From Nemertoderma westbladi (Eukaryota; Xenacoelomorpha; Nemertodermatida; Nemertodermatidae): a DNA stretch of 30,798 bases. Below are positions 16,658 through 27,427 of this stretch, in pieces. How positions within the stretch are numbered: the stretch's first letter is position 1; each line of letters opens with the position of its first letter. Under the pieces are notes generated by a model that was not told the DNA's origin, searched no databases, and was given only the letters and a program-made list of their open reading frames with translations. The DNA lies in assembly GCA_032718475.1 (NCBI GenBank), contig JAUCBJ010005558.1, positions 1 through 30,798 on the forward strand, written 5' to 3'. Made by a program: the position numbers and the translations under genes.

Positions 16658-17844
16658 AACGTGTTGTTCATTGGTTATAGGGCTGTTGTGCTGTTGCGCC
16701 GTTGCGTGCACTGTAAAAAATGATTCAGTGAACTACCTTACCTTAGTTAATGCCACATAAATTGGCCGTATTCTATATGGTAAATCACCTTAACATAATC
16801 ACGAATAAATTTCACCGTATGATTAAGTTAAGTTTTCATAAACAACATTAGGTGTTTCGCCATAATTATTTTATGGCCTGTGGCTTTATGACATCTTGTA
16901 TATTTTCACCAGAAATTGCAAATTTTTGACCATAAATTATTTAAGGGAAATCCTAATTAACCGAAATATGATTAAATTGGAGGCAGATTTGAATTCCGGC
17001 GGTCGGTCACATTGTAGACATTTTATTTCAGTACGGTACATTACTGCATTCTCTGTTATTATAACTGTTGCAGTTTGCAGTGCAGCTGTCTGGCTGTACC
17101 GGTAGCTACTATGCAGTACAGCAGTAGGCCTAATAGAAAAATATCTTAATCTGTCGTCTGTACAGCTGCACTGCTGTAGGCATACCTACAATAATTATAG
17201 AAACTACTGCTGGCGCAGGACAGGAGTAGGCTTCTACTGTTCTACAGTTGTACCGGTCACTGGCTGACCGGTAGCTGCTATTACAGTATTACTAGCTAAT
17301 GCTGTAATGTCTGATTGTCTGAACCTACAGCGCTACAGCATACAGACAGACAGATGACATATTTATTCAGACAGTGCAGCAATGTAACGGTCAGCGGGCT
17401 ACTGGTCAGTAGGACTACTGCAACCAGCCAGCCAGCAGAGCAGAGAGCAGACCGGTAGTGTGGTAAGGTACCGGAACCGGTCTGCCGGTACCCTGGGCAA
17501 TGGGTACCGTAGAACGGAGCTACTTTGATACCCTGGGGTTACTTTGATTTCACTGGGGCTTCTTTGATATTTGACACAAATACTGTACCTTAATGATAAG
17601 ATAAACAGCACTCCAGTACAGAACCGGCTGACCGGTAGTGGTAGGCCTACAGTCAACAATATAATATATTTCTACCATATATCATTACACCTAAACAACC
17701 TTACAGCCTTAATTTAGTATCGGTACTTTCTTGTACTGTTATAGATATAGGCCTATCTGCCTATTCTATGTACAAAATACTGAAATATAATAGAATATAA
17801 TATAATGCAATTCGCTGAGTTAAAGAACATGGAGAAAGTATTAA
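16658..17844. other. Intergenic, repeat-derived, no intact gene
   Basis: Positions 16740-16930 hold degenerate repeats with CCATAATTATTTTATGG (also at 19560-19915). From 17030 to 17640 the sequence is rich in ACCGGT, GGTACC, GTAGGC and CTGCTGTA words and palindromes. Positions 17500-17580 carry three GGGG(T/C)TACTTTGAT-type repeats. No exon was recognised. Confidence 0.45.
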
Positions 17845-18816
17845 ATGCAGAAATGTGTAAGTAAAAAGCTGAAAATACCCTATGGGACACTGTGGAATAG
17901 AATTAATAAGCACCATGAGGGATTGGCTGGTCATCCTACAGCAATGACTAATGAAGTGGAAGTGAAAGTTGTACAGGCCATAAATATCTTAGCTCGTTGG
18001 AGAAAACCAATTGAAGGGATTGAAGTCTGTATGATGGTCCAAAACATGCTAAATATTGCAGGGAAAGTAGTGAAAGAATTTAACTCAGCAAGGACTCAAG
18101 CAGGACCCGAGACAAACCTTCCAGGACGCGATTGGCTTGAAATGTTCCTTGTTAGACACAAGCTAACCAAACGCATCGCAGACAATGTTACTCCCGCAAG
18201 GGCAGAGGTTGGCGAGAAGCAACTTAATGCCTTCTTTAACAATTACGAAGCTGAAGTAACAGATGTGATTCCACCATCTAACATTTTCAATTTTGATGAA
18301 ACCAATGTGAGCAACCAGCCCAGCAGCCTGGGGACAAAAGGGTTATCTGCAAGCGTGGTTTGAAACGTGTGGAGCGTATTATCTCAAAATCAAAACAGGT
18401 GGTCTCTCTTATGTTCAGTGGGTAATTTATTGCCTCTTATGGTGATATATAAAGCTGGAAGATACGATCCGGAATGGGGAATAGGGGGGCCATCCGGCAC
18501 AATTTACGATGCAACAGAATCAGGATGGTTCGATGGTTTCGATGTACTTCGAGGTATTTCTATCAGCTGCCAATAAACTGAATGTGAAAAAATTCTTATT
18601 GGTGATAATCTGTCTAGCCACCTCTCTATTAAAGTTGTTCTTAGCTACAAATCAAATAATATTAGTTATATTCCTCTTGTTCCTAATGCCACTCACATAC
18701 TACAACCCTTGGATGTGGCCTTTTTCAGACCTCTGAAGACAGCTTGGCGGGCAATACTAACCAAGTGGCGTATTGAATCTGTGAAACCTTTGACTACGTT
18801 ATTTTATTTACTTTAG
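17845..18816 (+). pseudogene. Pogo/Tigger-like DDE transposase, frameshifted
   Basis: The first open block (172 codons) reads SKKLKIPYGTLWNRINKHH, a psq-type helix-turn-helix, then a CENP-B-like region (LPGRDWLEMFLVRHKLT) and FNFDETNVSN with the first catalytic Asp. After a frameshift near 18345 come KRVERIISKSKQ, then in a third frame LLPLMVIYKAG and YDATESGWFDGF. A last frame reads LIGDNLSSHLS (second Asp) and PNATHILQPLDVAFFRPLK (third Asp). All DDE_1 landmarks are present in order but at least three frame changes and a TGA at 18361 disable it. It would have cut and pasted DNA at TIRs in the nucleus. The terminal inverted repeats were not identified. Confidence 0.88.
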
Positions 18817-19219
18817 GCCTTATTTATACTTTTAATTTCGTTTTCCCAAATGGTTTTTTTTTTAGTTTGTTGCAAGTTTGATAACTGGCCATAAAGTAAT
18901 AAAAAACTCTCAGGCTGGGCGAATTAAGAACAATGTTTTTCAATATTAGTCATGAAATAACAATGTTTTGCAATATTTGTTAACACGTTATTTGTCATGT
19001 TATTGTTTACTATGTTATTTGTCAATTTGTGTAACAATGAATTGCAATATTAGTTTATTTAGTTTTAAAAAAAGTTTTCCATATTTCATCTAGAACAGAT
19101 TTATATCAAGATTCCAAATTTGAAAACGGTTTAGCAAGATCTGTCATACTTCTCGAAATGGTTCTCTATCCGATGGACTGTCGGTCTGCCCGTCAATAAA
19201 AAGAATACTATCTGTCTAA
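18817..19219. other. Intergenic, AT-rich
   Basis: Contains repeated AACAATG(T/A)TTTGCAATATT-type words (18930-19050) that look like a decayed short repeat at the 3' side of the transposase. No gene seen. Confidence 0.4.
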
Positions 19220-19570
19220 AAAAATTCCTATATGGGTTTTCTTGGTCGGTGACTTCATTTCTGATGTCAGTATTCAAATTTGGCCTTGTCGTTTCTGTTT
19301 GTATGTCTGTCCGTCAAAATATAACAGACAGCCAAACAGACAACTTGGAAATCATCAAACGATAAAACTGACAATAGAAATGAATTCTGCGAACAGGAAA
19401 ACCCCTATAACTAAACTTTGACCTCGATGGTGTGACCTTCATATTCGACGGATAGATTGTCGGATAGTCCGAAAGACCGACAGAGAGACATACAGAAAAA
19501 CTAGATTTCACTAAAAGTGAAAACTGACCTCGAAATGAAATCAGTGACCAGGAATACCCCCATAGCAAAA
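19220..19570. mobile_element. Imperfect foldback repeat
   Basis: The arm near 19228-19272 (TATATGGGTTTTCTTGGTCG ... TTTCTGATGTCAG) is the imperfect complement of the arm near 19525-19568 (CTGACCTCGAAATGAAATCA ... CCCCCATAGC). CTGTCCGTC and its complement recur inside. Non-coding and MITE-like in form; target duplications not found. Confidence 0.5.
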
Positions 19571-19915
19571 ATCATAGCATGTACATGGTGAATCACCAGA
19601 TATAAACGTATTTTAGCCATAACATGTTCCATGGTGAACTAAAGACAGCAGGGTCAATTTCACCATAATTATTTTATGGCGAACCAGGAAATCCACAGAT
19701 TTTCGCCATAACTTTATTATAGAGGTTTACCGCCTATATTATAGCAGAGCAGCTCCTATTTTGCCGTAAATATTTTATGGTGAATCACAAGAAATAAACC
19801 AGCTTTTGCCATATATTATTTATGGCCTTTGCATTAATTTGTTTAATACCTTTTACCATAAATGAGGTGCAGCAGGGCTATACGCGACCTTTTTATGGTG
19901 AAAAGGCTATTTTGG
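19560..19915. repeat. Degenerate repeats with an ATTTTATGG core
   Basis: At least six variants of CCATAA..ATTTTATGGTGAA or its complement occur here (for example near 19570, 19610, 19664, 19700, 19765, 19820, 19890). The same word CATAATTATTTTATGGC is at about 16861. The unit is palindromic at its centre and the family flanks the pogo transposase on both sides. Confidence 0.6.
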
Positions 19916-20977
19916 TTCACGGTCCTTGACATAGGTGACCATTATTACCGTAATGTGTGTGTGTGTGTGTGTTAGTGTGTGTGTGTGTGTGTGTGTGTGT
20001 CCAGAGCGATATCTCAGTTATTTATTAATCAATCGAAACAAAATTTGGACAAAAGTTAGATATAGGGATGGCGAAGGCTCATACAAAAAATTGGGTGTCG
20101 AGATGGTATTTGTGCGATGTGAGCGCTATATTTGCGTGTTTTCGCATGGTTTAGGAAAAAGCTATCTTGTCATAGGGAACGCAATGAATGATTCTGATAT
20201 TTGGCATGGAGGTACCTGAATTATTTGTAAATCGATTAACGGAGGCCGATTTTTAAATTTGGACCTACATTATGACCTAATTGAAGATTTAATTAAGGTA
20301 ATTAATTAGCACTGCTAGTACTGTCTGATTGTCTGCCTGTAGTAGGCATACCGGACCGGTACTACCTGACCACTGTAGGCCTATCTGCCTATCTTCATAC
20401 TGTCATAGGTCAGTACAGCAGTAGGTCCTAGCCTAGCCCTAGCAGTAAATATAATATTTCGCCATGTTCGCAGGCGACTTCGCACTGACTACCAGTAGGC
20501 CTATGCAGCTATGCTATGAGATTAACCGTCCAGTCGTTCAGATGCATATGGTACCGGTACTGGAACGGGTTACGGTTTAATCCTGCATTTGTCAATTACG
20601 ACAATACCGGTACGACTTTGAGTACCGCTGTACCGGTACGCGGTAGCCTACCGTTACCGGTTGACCGGTAGGCGTAGGCGGTAGACCTACGGTGCGATGG
20701 TAGCCAGCCGGTAGGTGGTAGGCTTACCGTACCAGTATAAATGTTGGCGGATGGCGGGATGACGTCGTGTGGCGCGTAATTACTTACCGGTTGCCGGTAG
20801 ACGCCTACCCAACTCGTAACTGGTGGTCGTGGTCGTGGTGGGATGAGCACAGGAGCATGAGGTCGCCTACGATGGGAACAAGTGAAAAGGAAACATAGGC
20901 CTACCCGAACGAAAACGTATTATTATTGTACTGATTAAGTAGGAGGACCGTGAACCTTCCAGGCTTGCCAGCTTGTA
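19911..20977. mobile_element. Repeat unit A with GGTTCACGGTCC inverted ends
   Basis: The unit starts TTGGTTCACGGTCCTTGACA and near its right end has the complement GGACCGTGAACC (about 20947-20958). It contains a GT microsatellite (19954-20001), then a conserved segment (AATCGAAACAAAATTTGGAC, GAGATGGTATTTGTGCGATG) and a CCGGTA-rich half. Copy B at 21092-22349 repeats all of this in the same order. The shared sequence continues 19 bases past the inverted repeat, so the exact right boundary is uncertain. No coding capacity. Confidence 0.75.
19954..20001. repeat. GT microsatellite
   Basis: About two dozen GT units with one TTAG interruption. Reading frames through it give only Cys-Val repeats and are not genes. 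Confidence 0.95.
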
Positions 20978-21010
20978 TTTTTTACAGTGTGTTTTCCATC
21001 AGGAAGCCTT

Positions 21011-21093
21011 TTATATATCCTTATGTATAGAGTCGACATGTTTTTTTATGTCGTGTTTGTACCAGAATTCTTTATTGCAATATTCACACTTAT
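21011..21093 (-). pseudogene. Single C2H2 zinc-finger fragment
   Basis: Minus-strand translation gives CEYCNKEFWYKHDIKKHVDS then IHKDI and a stop. It is one finger with C-x2-C-x12-H-x4-H spacing and the same HVDSIHKDI ending as the fingers at 29823-30798. It lies between repeat units A and B and ends where unit B begins. Confidence 0.75.
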
Positions 21094-21144
21094 TGGTTCA
21101 CGGTCCTTGACATAAGTGACCATTATTACCGTAATGTGTGTGTG

Positions 21145-21187
<43 letters not shown>

Positions 21188-22349
21188 CCAGAGCGTTATC
21201 TCAGTTATTCAATAATCAATCGAAACAAAATTTGGACAAAAGTTAGATATAGGGATGGCGAAGGCTCATACAAAAAATTGGGTGTCGAGATGGTATTTGT
21301 GCGATGTGAGCGCTATATTTGCGTGTTTTCGCATGGTTTAGGAAAAAGCTATCTTGTCATAGGGAACGCAATGAATGATTCTGATATTTCGCATGGAGGT
21401 ACCTGAATTATTTCTAAATCGATTAACGGAGGCCGATTTTTAAATTTGGACCTACATTATGACCTAATTGAAGATTTAATTAAAGTAATTAATTAGCATT
21501 AGCAATTACCAATACTGCAGTACGGGTACTGCAGTCCTGTAGGCCCTAGACTGCTAGTACTGTCTGATTGTCTGCCTGTCAGCCTGTAGTAGGCATACCG
21601 GACCGGTACTACCTGACCACTGTAGGCCTATCTGCCTATCTTCATACTGTCATAGGTCAGTACAGCAGTAGGTCCTAGCCTAGCCCTAGCAGTAGATAGC
21701 TAACGGTACTTCTGACTGGCAGACTGGCATAGCATTTCAGTTTATTATTATCCATCAGGTAGGCTATGCCTGGCTTAAATATAATATTTCGCCATGTTCG
21801 CAGGCGACTTCGCACTGACTACCGGTAGGCCTATGCAGCTACCGGTAGGCTATGAGATTAACCATCCAGTCGTTCAGATGCATATGGTACCGGTACCAGA
21901 ACGGGTTACGGTTTAATCCTGCATTTGTCAATTACGACAATACCGGTACGACTTCAGAGTACCGCTGTACCGGTACGCGGTAGCCTACCGTCACCGGTTG
22001 ACCGGTAGGCGTAGGCGGTAGACCTACGGTGCGATGGTAGCCAGCCGGTAGGTGGTAGGCTTACCGTACCGGTATAAATGTTGGCGGATGGCGGGATGAC
22101 GTCGTGTGGCGCGTAATTACTTACCGGTTGCTGGTAGACGCCTACCCAACTCGTAACTGGTGGTCGTGGTCGTGGTGGGATGAGCATGAGGTCGCCTACG
22201 ATGGGAACAAGTGAAAAGGAAACATAGGCCTACCGGAACGAAAACGTACCCGAATACTGGGTACGTTTCGACAATGATGTATCGGTTATTATTATTGTAC
22301 TGATTAAGTAGGAGGACCGTGAACCCTCCAGGCTTGCCAGCTTGTATTT
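21092..22349. mobile_element. Repeat unit B with GGTTCACGGTCC inverted ends
   Basis: A second, longer copy of unit A. It has the same left end (TTGGTTCACGGTCCTTGACA), a GT run (21135-21187), and the same right end (GGACCGTGAACC near 22316-22327). It carries extra segments absent from A at about 21495-21550, 21695-21780 and 22245-22290. Differences elsewhere are few, so the two copies share a recent ancestor. Confidence 0.75.
21135..21187. repeat. GT microsatellite
   Basis: More than twenty GT units with one TT interruption, at the same place in unit B as the run at 19954 in unit A. Confidence 0.95.
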
Positions 22350-22515
22350 GATATCTTTATGTATAGAGTCGACATGTTGTTTTAGACAGTCTTTTCTAGC
22401 AAATGATTTTCAACAATGAAAACAGTTGTATTTGATATCTTTATGAAAGCAGTTCACATGGTAGGTAGCATGCTGACTGAATTCTTTATGACAATAACCG
22501 CACTTACGTTTGATA
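22343..22515 (-). pseudogene. Two-finger C2H2 fragment with an internal stop
   Basis: Minus-strand translation reads CGYCHKEFSQHATYHVNCFH, then KDIKYN, then CFHC, a TGA, and KSFARKDCLKQHVDSIH. These are one finger of each of the two types found in the gene at 29823-30798. The TGA replaces the Gly of CGKSF. The fragment ends at the right edge of repeat unit B. It is a broken relative or displaced part of the same gene family. Confidence 0.8.
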
Positions 22516-22689
22516 CTACAGTATTGTATAGTCAAAAAGACCTAGTCTACCAACAGTCAAAGAAAGGCTTCAAAAAAATGTCCGATTATCTAAATAGGAT
22601 TCCTTAAATTCTAAAAGATCTAAATAATATCAGCAGATAGACGCAACTAAGGAAATTACGTCATTCTGTGGGGCGAGCCACGAAGTGAG

Positions 22690-23656
22690 CGAAGCCTTAG
22701 CATATGTGTACCATTAACGAGTTGTCTGTCATCGTTGACGTCGTAAATTTTTGATCACTAATAACTCAGTCATTCCTTGATGAATTTAAACGAAACTTGG
22801 TACGTATGTAGTCCGGCGAATGTTTAGAAAGAATCTTAGAAAGAAAGAGAATAGAAATAATTTTTTGGTAAAAAAAAAACGAACGAACGCAACGAGTTTA
22901 CAGTGGATACGAGTATCCATCTGCCATAAATCAGCGGTTACTCTTACAGTTTCGACACTTTGCATAGTTATAAAGGTCGTTATTCTCCTTTTAGGAAAAT
23001 TATTTTAAGACAAAACAGAATGAGCGCAACGCGGCTAATGAAGGAGAAGAGTATTGTAAAACTAAAAATGTCATACTTAACTTAAATAGCTCTAGTTAGA
23101 AGGTTTACAAATGACAGTTAAAGTGTGTAAGGGCAAACTGAAATGGATCTCTATTTTTACAACTAGATTATCACAAACTGATAGCATGCCTTCACTCATA
23201 TAAATTTTGTGAATGACTGTTTTCTTATATCTAATAGAGATTAGTATAATGTACTTTCTAATATAGGCTCTCGTGCTGCGCGAAGGCCCCACGAACGTGC
23301 ACCACTCTGCAGTAAGCCCACCGAACTAATACAGTTGTTTACACAGTATTCAGGTATTACGGAATCCGGGAAGAACGGCAAGGATGTTTATCTGATCGCT
23401 TCTAAAATTCCAAAATAACCTGCCAGCGGCTATAAGCATTTTAAAATCATTATTAGTTTGCTAAACCGACCCAAGTCAACACACTGAGGATTAAGTTGCG
23501 ACAGATTGTTATTTGGTGTTATGTTGCGACAGACTACTGTTAATCGATGACAGCGACTGCGACACTGTACCGGTCACGGCCAGTGGTACAGGTCTGTAGG
23601 CCTACCCTCAACCGGTAACGGATAGGTGGCTTTGGGAACGAATGTGATCAAATACA
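22690..23656 (+). repeat. 967-bp direct repeat, copy 1
   Basis: Matches 27735-28701 at a constant offset of 5045, with about a dozen substitutions seen. It begins CGAAGCCTTAGCATATGTG and ends GATCAAATACA. Copy 1 has additional left sequence (GGGGCGAGCCACGAAGTGAG at 22670) that pairs loosely with GCTGCGCGAAGGCCCCACG near 23278, so the core is probably a MITE-like element. The short open frames inside occur in both copies but show no protein signature. Confidence 0.88.
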
Positions 23657-23923
23657 AGGCAGGGTCCTGGTCAACACTTGTGATATCAAAAATGATACAA
23701 ATAAAAAAAAATCGAAAAAAATGATTAATCAAAAGAAAAAAAAATGAAAAAAAAATCGAAAAGTGATATACTGACACACTGATATAAAATGTAAGAAGAT
23801 GCTAAGATGCTGATGTAGGCCTAAACTAAGTAAGGCTTTATGATTCTGGCTGACTGGGGCTACCCTACCACTAGCTGACTAGTCAAAATACTAGACGGCT
23901 AGACCAGTAGACAGACAGTCAAA
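23657..23923. other. Spacer with A-rich and CTAG-rich parts
   Basis: Poly-A-rich at 23700-23770, then a stretch of ACTAGCTGACTAG-like words to 23920. No gene seen. Confidence 0.4.
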
Positions 23924-24173
23924 CACGTTCGTGGGGCTTTCGCGCAGCACGATAGTACATTATACTAATCTCTATTATATATACGAAAACTGTCTTTCCT
24001 AAAATATATATGAGTGAAGGCGATGCTATCAGTTTGTGATAAACTAGTTGTAAAAATAGAGATCCATTTCAGTTTGCCCTTACACACTTTAACTGTTATT
24101 TGTAAACCTTCTAACTAGGGCTATTTAAGTTAAGTATGACATTTTTAGTTTTACAATAATCTTCTCCTTCTAT
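23924..24173 (-). repeat. Inverted partial copy of the direct repeat
   Basis: CACGTTCGTGGGGCTTTCGC through TTTTACAATAATCTTCTCC is the reverse complement, at lower identity, of about 23041-23301 in copy 1. Copy 1 and this copy therefore form two arms of about 250 bp separated by about 620 bp, able to fold into a long hairpin in RNA. Confidence 0.8.
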
Positions 24174-24598
24174 AGCCTCGTTCCGCGCGTCCTGTGTTGA
24201 GGAGTCAGTTCGGGGAAGTTAGTAGTCAAAAAATTAATTATTGTAAACTAACTAAAATCTTTATATTCCGACAAACCTACAGTAGTAATATAATTTAATC
24301 CAAACCACACAAACTAATTACAAAATAATGTATATTAAGTCTAATACATAGGGTTTATATCAGTACATTGATTACGTAAAATACTTATGTCAAACAGGTT
24401 ACACATGGCAATGGTTTAAATGATGACACAATTAATTACTTAATTAATTACAATAAAGTGTTAAACCTGCAGTGATTATCAGATTGCAGTCAACGTCAAA
24501 ATAAGCAATAAATCAAAACAAGAACTTTGCAATATCACAATAAATTAATTTGTAGTATCCACGATATCCAGGTTGGAATTTATGTAGTCAGGGAGGCC
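24174..24598. other. AT-rich region downstream of the Ty3-like gag-pol
   Basis: No coding frame. Lies where RNase H, integrase and a 3' LTR would be if the minus-strand element were complete. Contains AATTAATTACTTAATTAATT near 24430. No similarity to 27428-27734 was seen, so LTRs are not identified. Confidence 0.45.
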
Positions 24599-27427
24599 TC
24601 AGGCCTGAGCACGACGAAAGGCTACAGATGATTCATCCGTCCAGGCAACAGCATCATGCGGCTGGTCAGACAACAGGGTGTCGAGTGGGGCAATGAGACT
24701 AGAACAATGGGGGAGAACCTTAGCTAAAACCTTGAAGGATCCAATGAACGACCTGAGCTCACGGATGGTAGATGGGGGTGGGCAACATGAGAGAGTAGAT
24801 GTGATATGAGGTGATGCAGAGAGGAATCCCTCAGTCCATTGCCAACCAAGAATAGTGGTGGAACGTGGACAAATGACGGTTTTCTTTGGTGATAACCGTA
24901 AGTCACAGTGATGAAGTGCTGCAAGGAGGGCAGTGAAATTACTAAGGAGATCTTTTATGGTGTTTCCACCACAGTAAAGATCATCGGCGAACTTTGTGAC
25001 ACCACCTTGGATGATAAGGTCACCAAGGACTCTGCACATAAGTTCCTCAAGTGCAGTCTCAGATCCTGGCATGCCCATGGCACAACGGGCATAAACACGT
25101 ACACCCCGGAATGGTGTAACTACGCCACAAAACTTCATTGATGATTGCTGTAAGGGAATTTGATAAAAGGCAGAAGTTAAATCAGTTTTAATAATGTAAC
25201 GGTAGGAACCAATGGTACGAAGGGTGGACGTGACATCAGGGAGTAAGGCAGGTTGGAGCTTGCAGTATCGAGCTACCTCAGTGAAGGCTGTGACAAGGCG
25301 GGTGCCGCCATTAGGCTTAGAGACTAGAAATGATGGGGATAAATACTCAACATTAACTGGGACTGACTCTGGCGTAGCAAATACACCAAGGTGTTCAAGT
25401 TCATCAAAGCGCTCTTGCAACTCTAGTAGGCGGTTGCGGGCATACTGAGGCAGACGACCCTTATGTTGGGGAGGGAGGGTAGGTCCCATGTTAACAACTG
25501 CCTCGAATGGGCCAGCTGCACCATTGTACCCTTGATAGTGGGGGTTAAAGACAGTATCATATTTATCTAATAAAGCATGGAAACTTTGGCGGTCAGAGGG
25601 GGAGAGTAGACTGTCGTGATCAATAGAAACCGGATCTGAGTACTTTAGTGCGGGATGAGGGGGTTGACGAACAACCGTACTGGGTGTATTATTGACATTG
25701 GTCACTGCTGCTGGTTGAGAAATGGCTGGGGTTGATGTACATACATGGGAGTTACGTTTTATAGTGACAGGGTTTGGTAACTCATTTGGGATACGGACTT
25801 GTCCAAGATAAGGTTGGACAACCATGGGTGAAAACCATGGTGGAGGGAATGATCCAGAGCCGGGGGCAAGATGTGGGGCAACAAGAAGTGGGGTATCGCA
25901 GTCGATATGGGGAGGTAGGGAGAGGGAGAGGGAGTCTCCAGGCCATATCACAGATGAGTGGGAAGGAGCGCGGAGGAGGGTAGACTCAATCCGCCGCACA
26001 TTAGGTATAGCTGGTGAAGATGGTGTATATATGGCTGAACTGCCATCACGGAATGTGATTCTGTTAAGGGCAGGACGAATGCTGATATCATTTGCCTGTA
26101 GAAATGGCATTCCAGCTATAACAGGGGCTCCCAAGGAGGAGACTACAAGGCCCGTAAATGGAAAGGTTAATAATTTATGTGACATACTGAAGGTAGTTTC
26201 ACCAATAACACGGAGGGTGGATTTACCATCAGCAAGGGCTGGTACTTGCCGGGAGCTGGGCGATATAGTTACTCCTAGGGTTCGCACTAGTGATTCCCAG
26301 ATAAGATTTGATTCGGATCCGCAGTCCAGGGTAATACGGTACGCATTTCCATTGGTACATACATCAAGATATGGGGAGTGAACAACTGCTACACGTTGGA
26401 CTCGGGGTGAGTCCTCCGAAAATTTATCTAACTCAACAATGGGAATATCATCAACTTCCTCGTCCTCTTCATCCTCAAGATCTATAAGACGGGTACGAGT
26501 AATGTATTTACGGTCACGTTCGGGTAGAAAGGGGCAGTTACTCAGAAAATGGTCTATAGGATGACGACCTACCTGGTAACATAGTGCACAGGTTGGGCTA
26601 GTGCGTGAACGTTGCAGCGACAACTGTCGGTGCCGGGCATCACTCCTTTGCTTGGTTACCGGTGGTCCTGGTCGACGGGCTATGACAGTGTGGGTGTGGA
26701 AGGAACGCACTTCGGTTGACGCATGGATTTCCTCAAGGAGGGAAGTTAGTGCTTGGCTCACTTCTGGTTTTATGGAGGCCAGGGTGCGGGAACGCAGCTC
26801 AGTTCCATATCGCTGTTGTACAAGGCGTGGTAAGTCTTCATGGATAAGGCGCAACCATGTCAGGACAATGAAATTTTCGAGTGAAGGGGAAACCTCCTCA
26901 TCTTCCATGGGGGCTACACCATGGTGGGTAACGCCTCCTGCCTGGGACAGGAGGTTGTCTTCCATGAAGGCAGTTAGCCGTTGATATAGATCCTCGGGCC
27001 TCTCCTCCGTTTCCAGGTGGATGGTGGCAAAATCGAGGAATCTCGCGCCAGTAGATTGGAAACCGTAATGCTGGCGTATGGCATGCCAGATGGTAATTAG
27101 AGATGTGGAAGTGCGGACAATGGAGTTTCTTGAGATAATTGGGGCGTAGTTGGCAATCTGCCCAAGCATTAGCTCAAGTGCGGCTGCTTGTTGGGTGGCT
27201 GTACGGCGCCGGGCTACTGGTATGGTGTCCGGATCATCATGGAGATCGCGGTTCGGGTTGTTGGGGGTTTTTCGACCCCATGTAGCACCAGCATCGGTAA
27301 ACCGTGCGAATTCCGGATCAAGGGCGAGTGTATACGTCAATGTTTGCCTCCACGATTCAAATGAGGTAGTTGTCTCGACTTTAGATAATGTATGCAGCTT
27401 TGGTGGGCGTAAGGTAGAGGCGGCCAT
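24599..27427 (-). CDS. Ty3-like gag-pol, truncated after the reverse transcriptase
   Basis: One 942-codon frame joins Gag, protease and reverse transcriptase. Gag spans about 1-260, followed by a single zinc knuckle with C280, C283, H289 or H293 and C298, and an acidic stretch (LEDEEDEEVDD). The protease site reads LDCGS at 367-371 in place of the usual DTG/DSG. Reverse transcriptase runs about 600-900: LVSKPNGGTRLV, KTDLTSAFYQIPL with catalytic D749, AMGMPGSETALEELM and KFADDLY with D815 and D816, then ILGWQW and LRSFIGSFKVL. It stops at WTDESSVAFRRAQA, at the entry to RNase H, so RNase H and integrase are lost. The long uninterrupted frame implies limited age. The ATG at 27427 begins MAASTLRPPK. 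It lies between the two direct repeats. Confidence 0.88.
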   Translation of the reverse strand: MAASTLRPPKLHTLSKVETTTSFESWRQTLTYTLALDPEFARFTDAGATWGRKTPNNPNRDLHDDPDTIPVARRRTATQQAAALELMLGQIANYAPIISRNSIVRTSTSLITIWHAIRQHYGFQSTGARFLDFATIHLETEERPEDLYQRLTAFMEDNLLSQAGGVTHHGVAPMEDEEVSPSLENFIVLTWLRLIHEDLPRLVQQRYGTELRSRTLASIKPEVSQALTSLLEEIHASTEVRSFHTHTVIARRPGPPVTKQRSDARHRQLSLQRSRTSPTCALCYQVGRHPIDHFLSNCPFLPERDRKYITRTRLIDLEDEEDEEVDDIPIVELDKFSEDSPRVQRVAVVHSPYLDVCTNGNAYRITLDCGSESNLIWESLVRTLGVTISPSSRQVPALADGKSTLRVIGETTFSMSHKLLTFPFTGLVVSSLGAPVIAGMPFLQANDISIRPALNRITFRDGSSAIYTPSSPAIPNVRRIESTLLRAPSHSSVIWPGDSLSLSLPPHIDCDTPLLVAPHLAPGSGSFPPPWFSPMVVQPYLGQVRIPNELPNPVTIKRNSHVCTSTPAISQPAAVTNVNNTPSTVVRQPPHPALKYSDPVSIDHDSLLSPSDRQSFHALLDKYDTVFNPHYQGYNGAAGPFEAVVNMGPTLPPQHKGRLPQYARNRLLELQERFDELEHLGVFATPESVPVNVEYLSPSFLVSKPNGGTRLVTAFTEVARYCKLQPALLPDVTSTLRTIGSYRYIIKTDLTSAFYQIPLQQSSMKFCGVVTPFRGVRVYARCAMGMPGSETALEELMCRVLGDLIIQGGVTKFADDLYCGGNTIKDLLSNFTALLAALHHCDLRLSPKKTVICPRSTTILGWQWTEGFLSASPHITSTLSCCPPPSTIRELRSFIGSFKVLAKVLPHCSSLIAPLDTLLSDQPHDAVAWTDESSVAFRRAQA

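Noticed and set aside
19935-20219. ORFs through the GT runs (also 21116-21406)
   Set aside because: Cys-Val repeats from a microsatellite plus non-coding repeat; both occur only because the repeat unit is duplicated.
22820-23008. Duplicated 62-codon ORF (also 27865-28053)
   Set aside because: Part of the 967-bp direct repeat; Lys-rich then hydrophobic by composition, with no sign of coding constraint.
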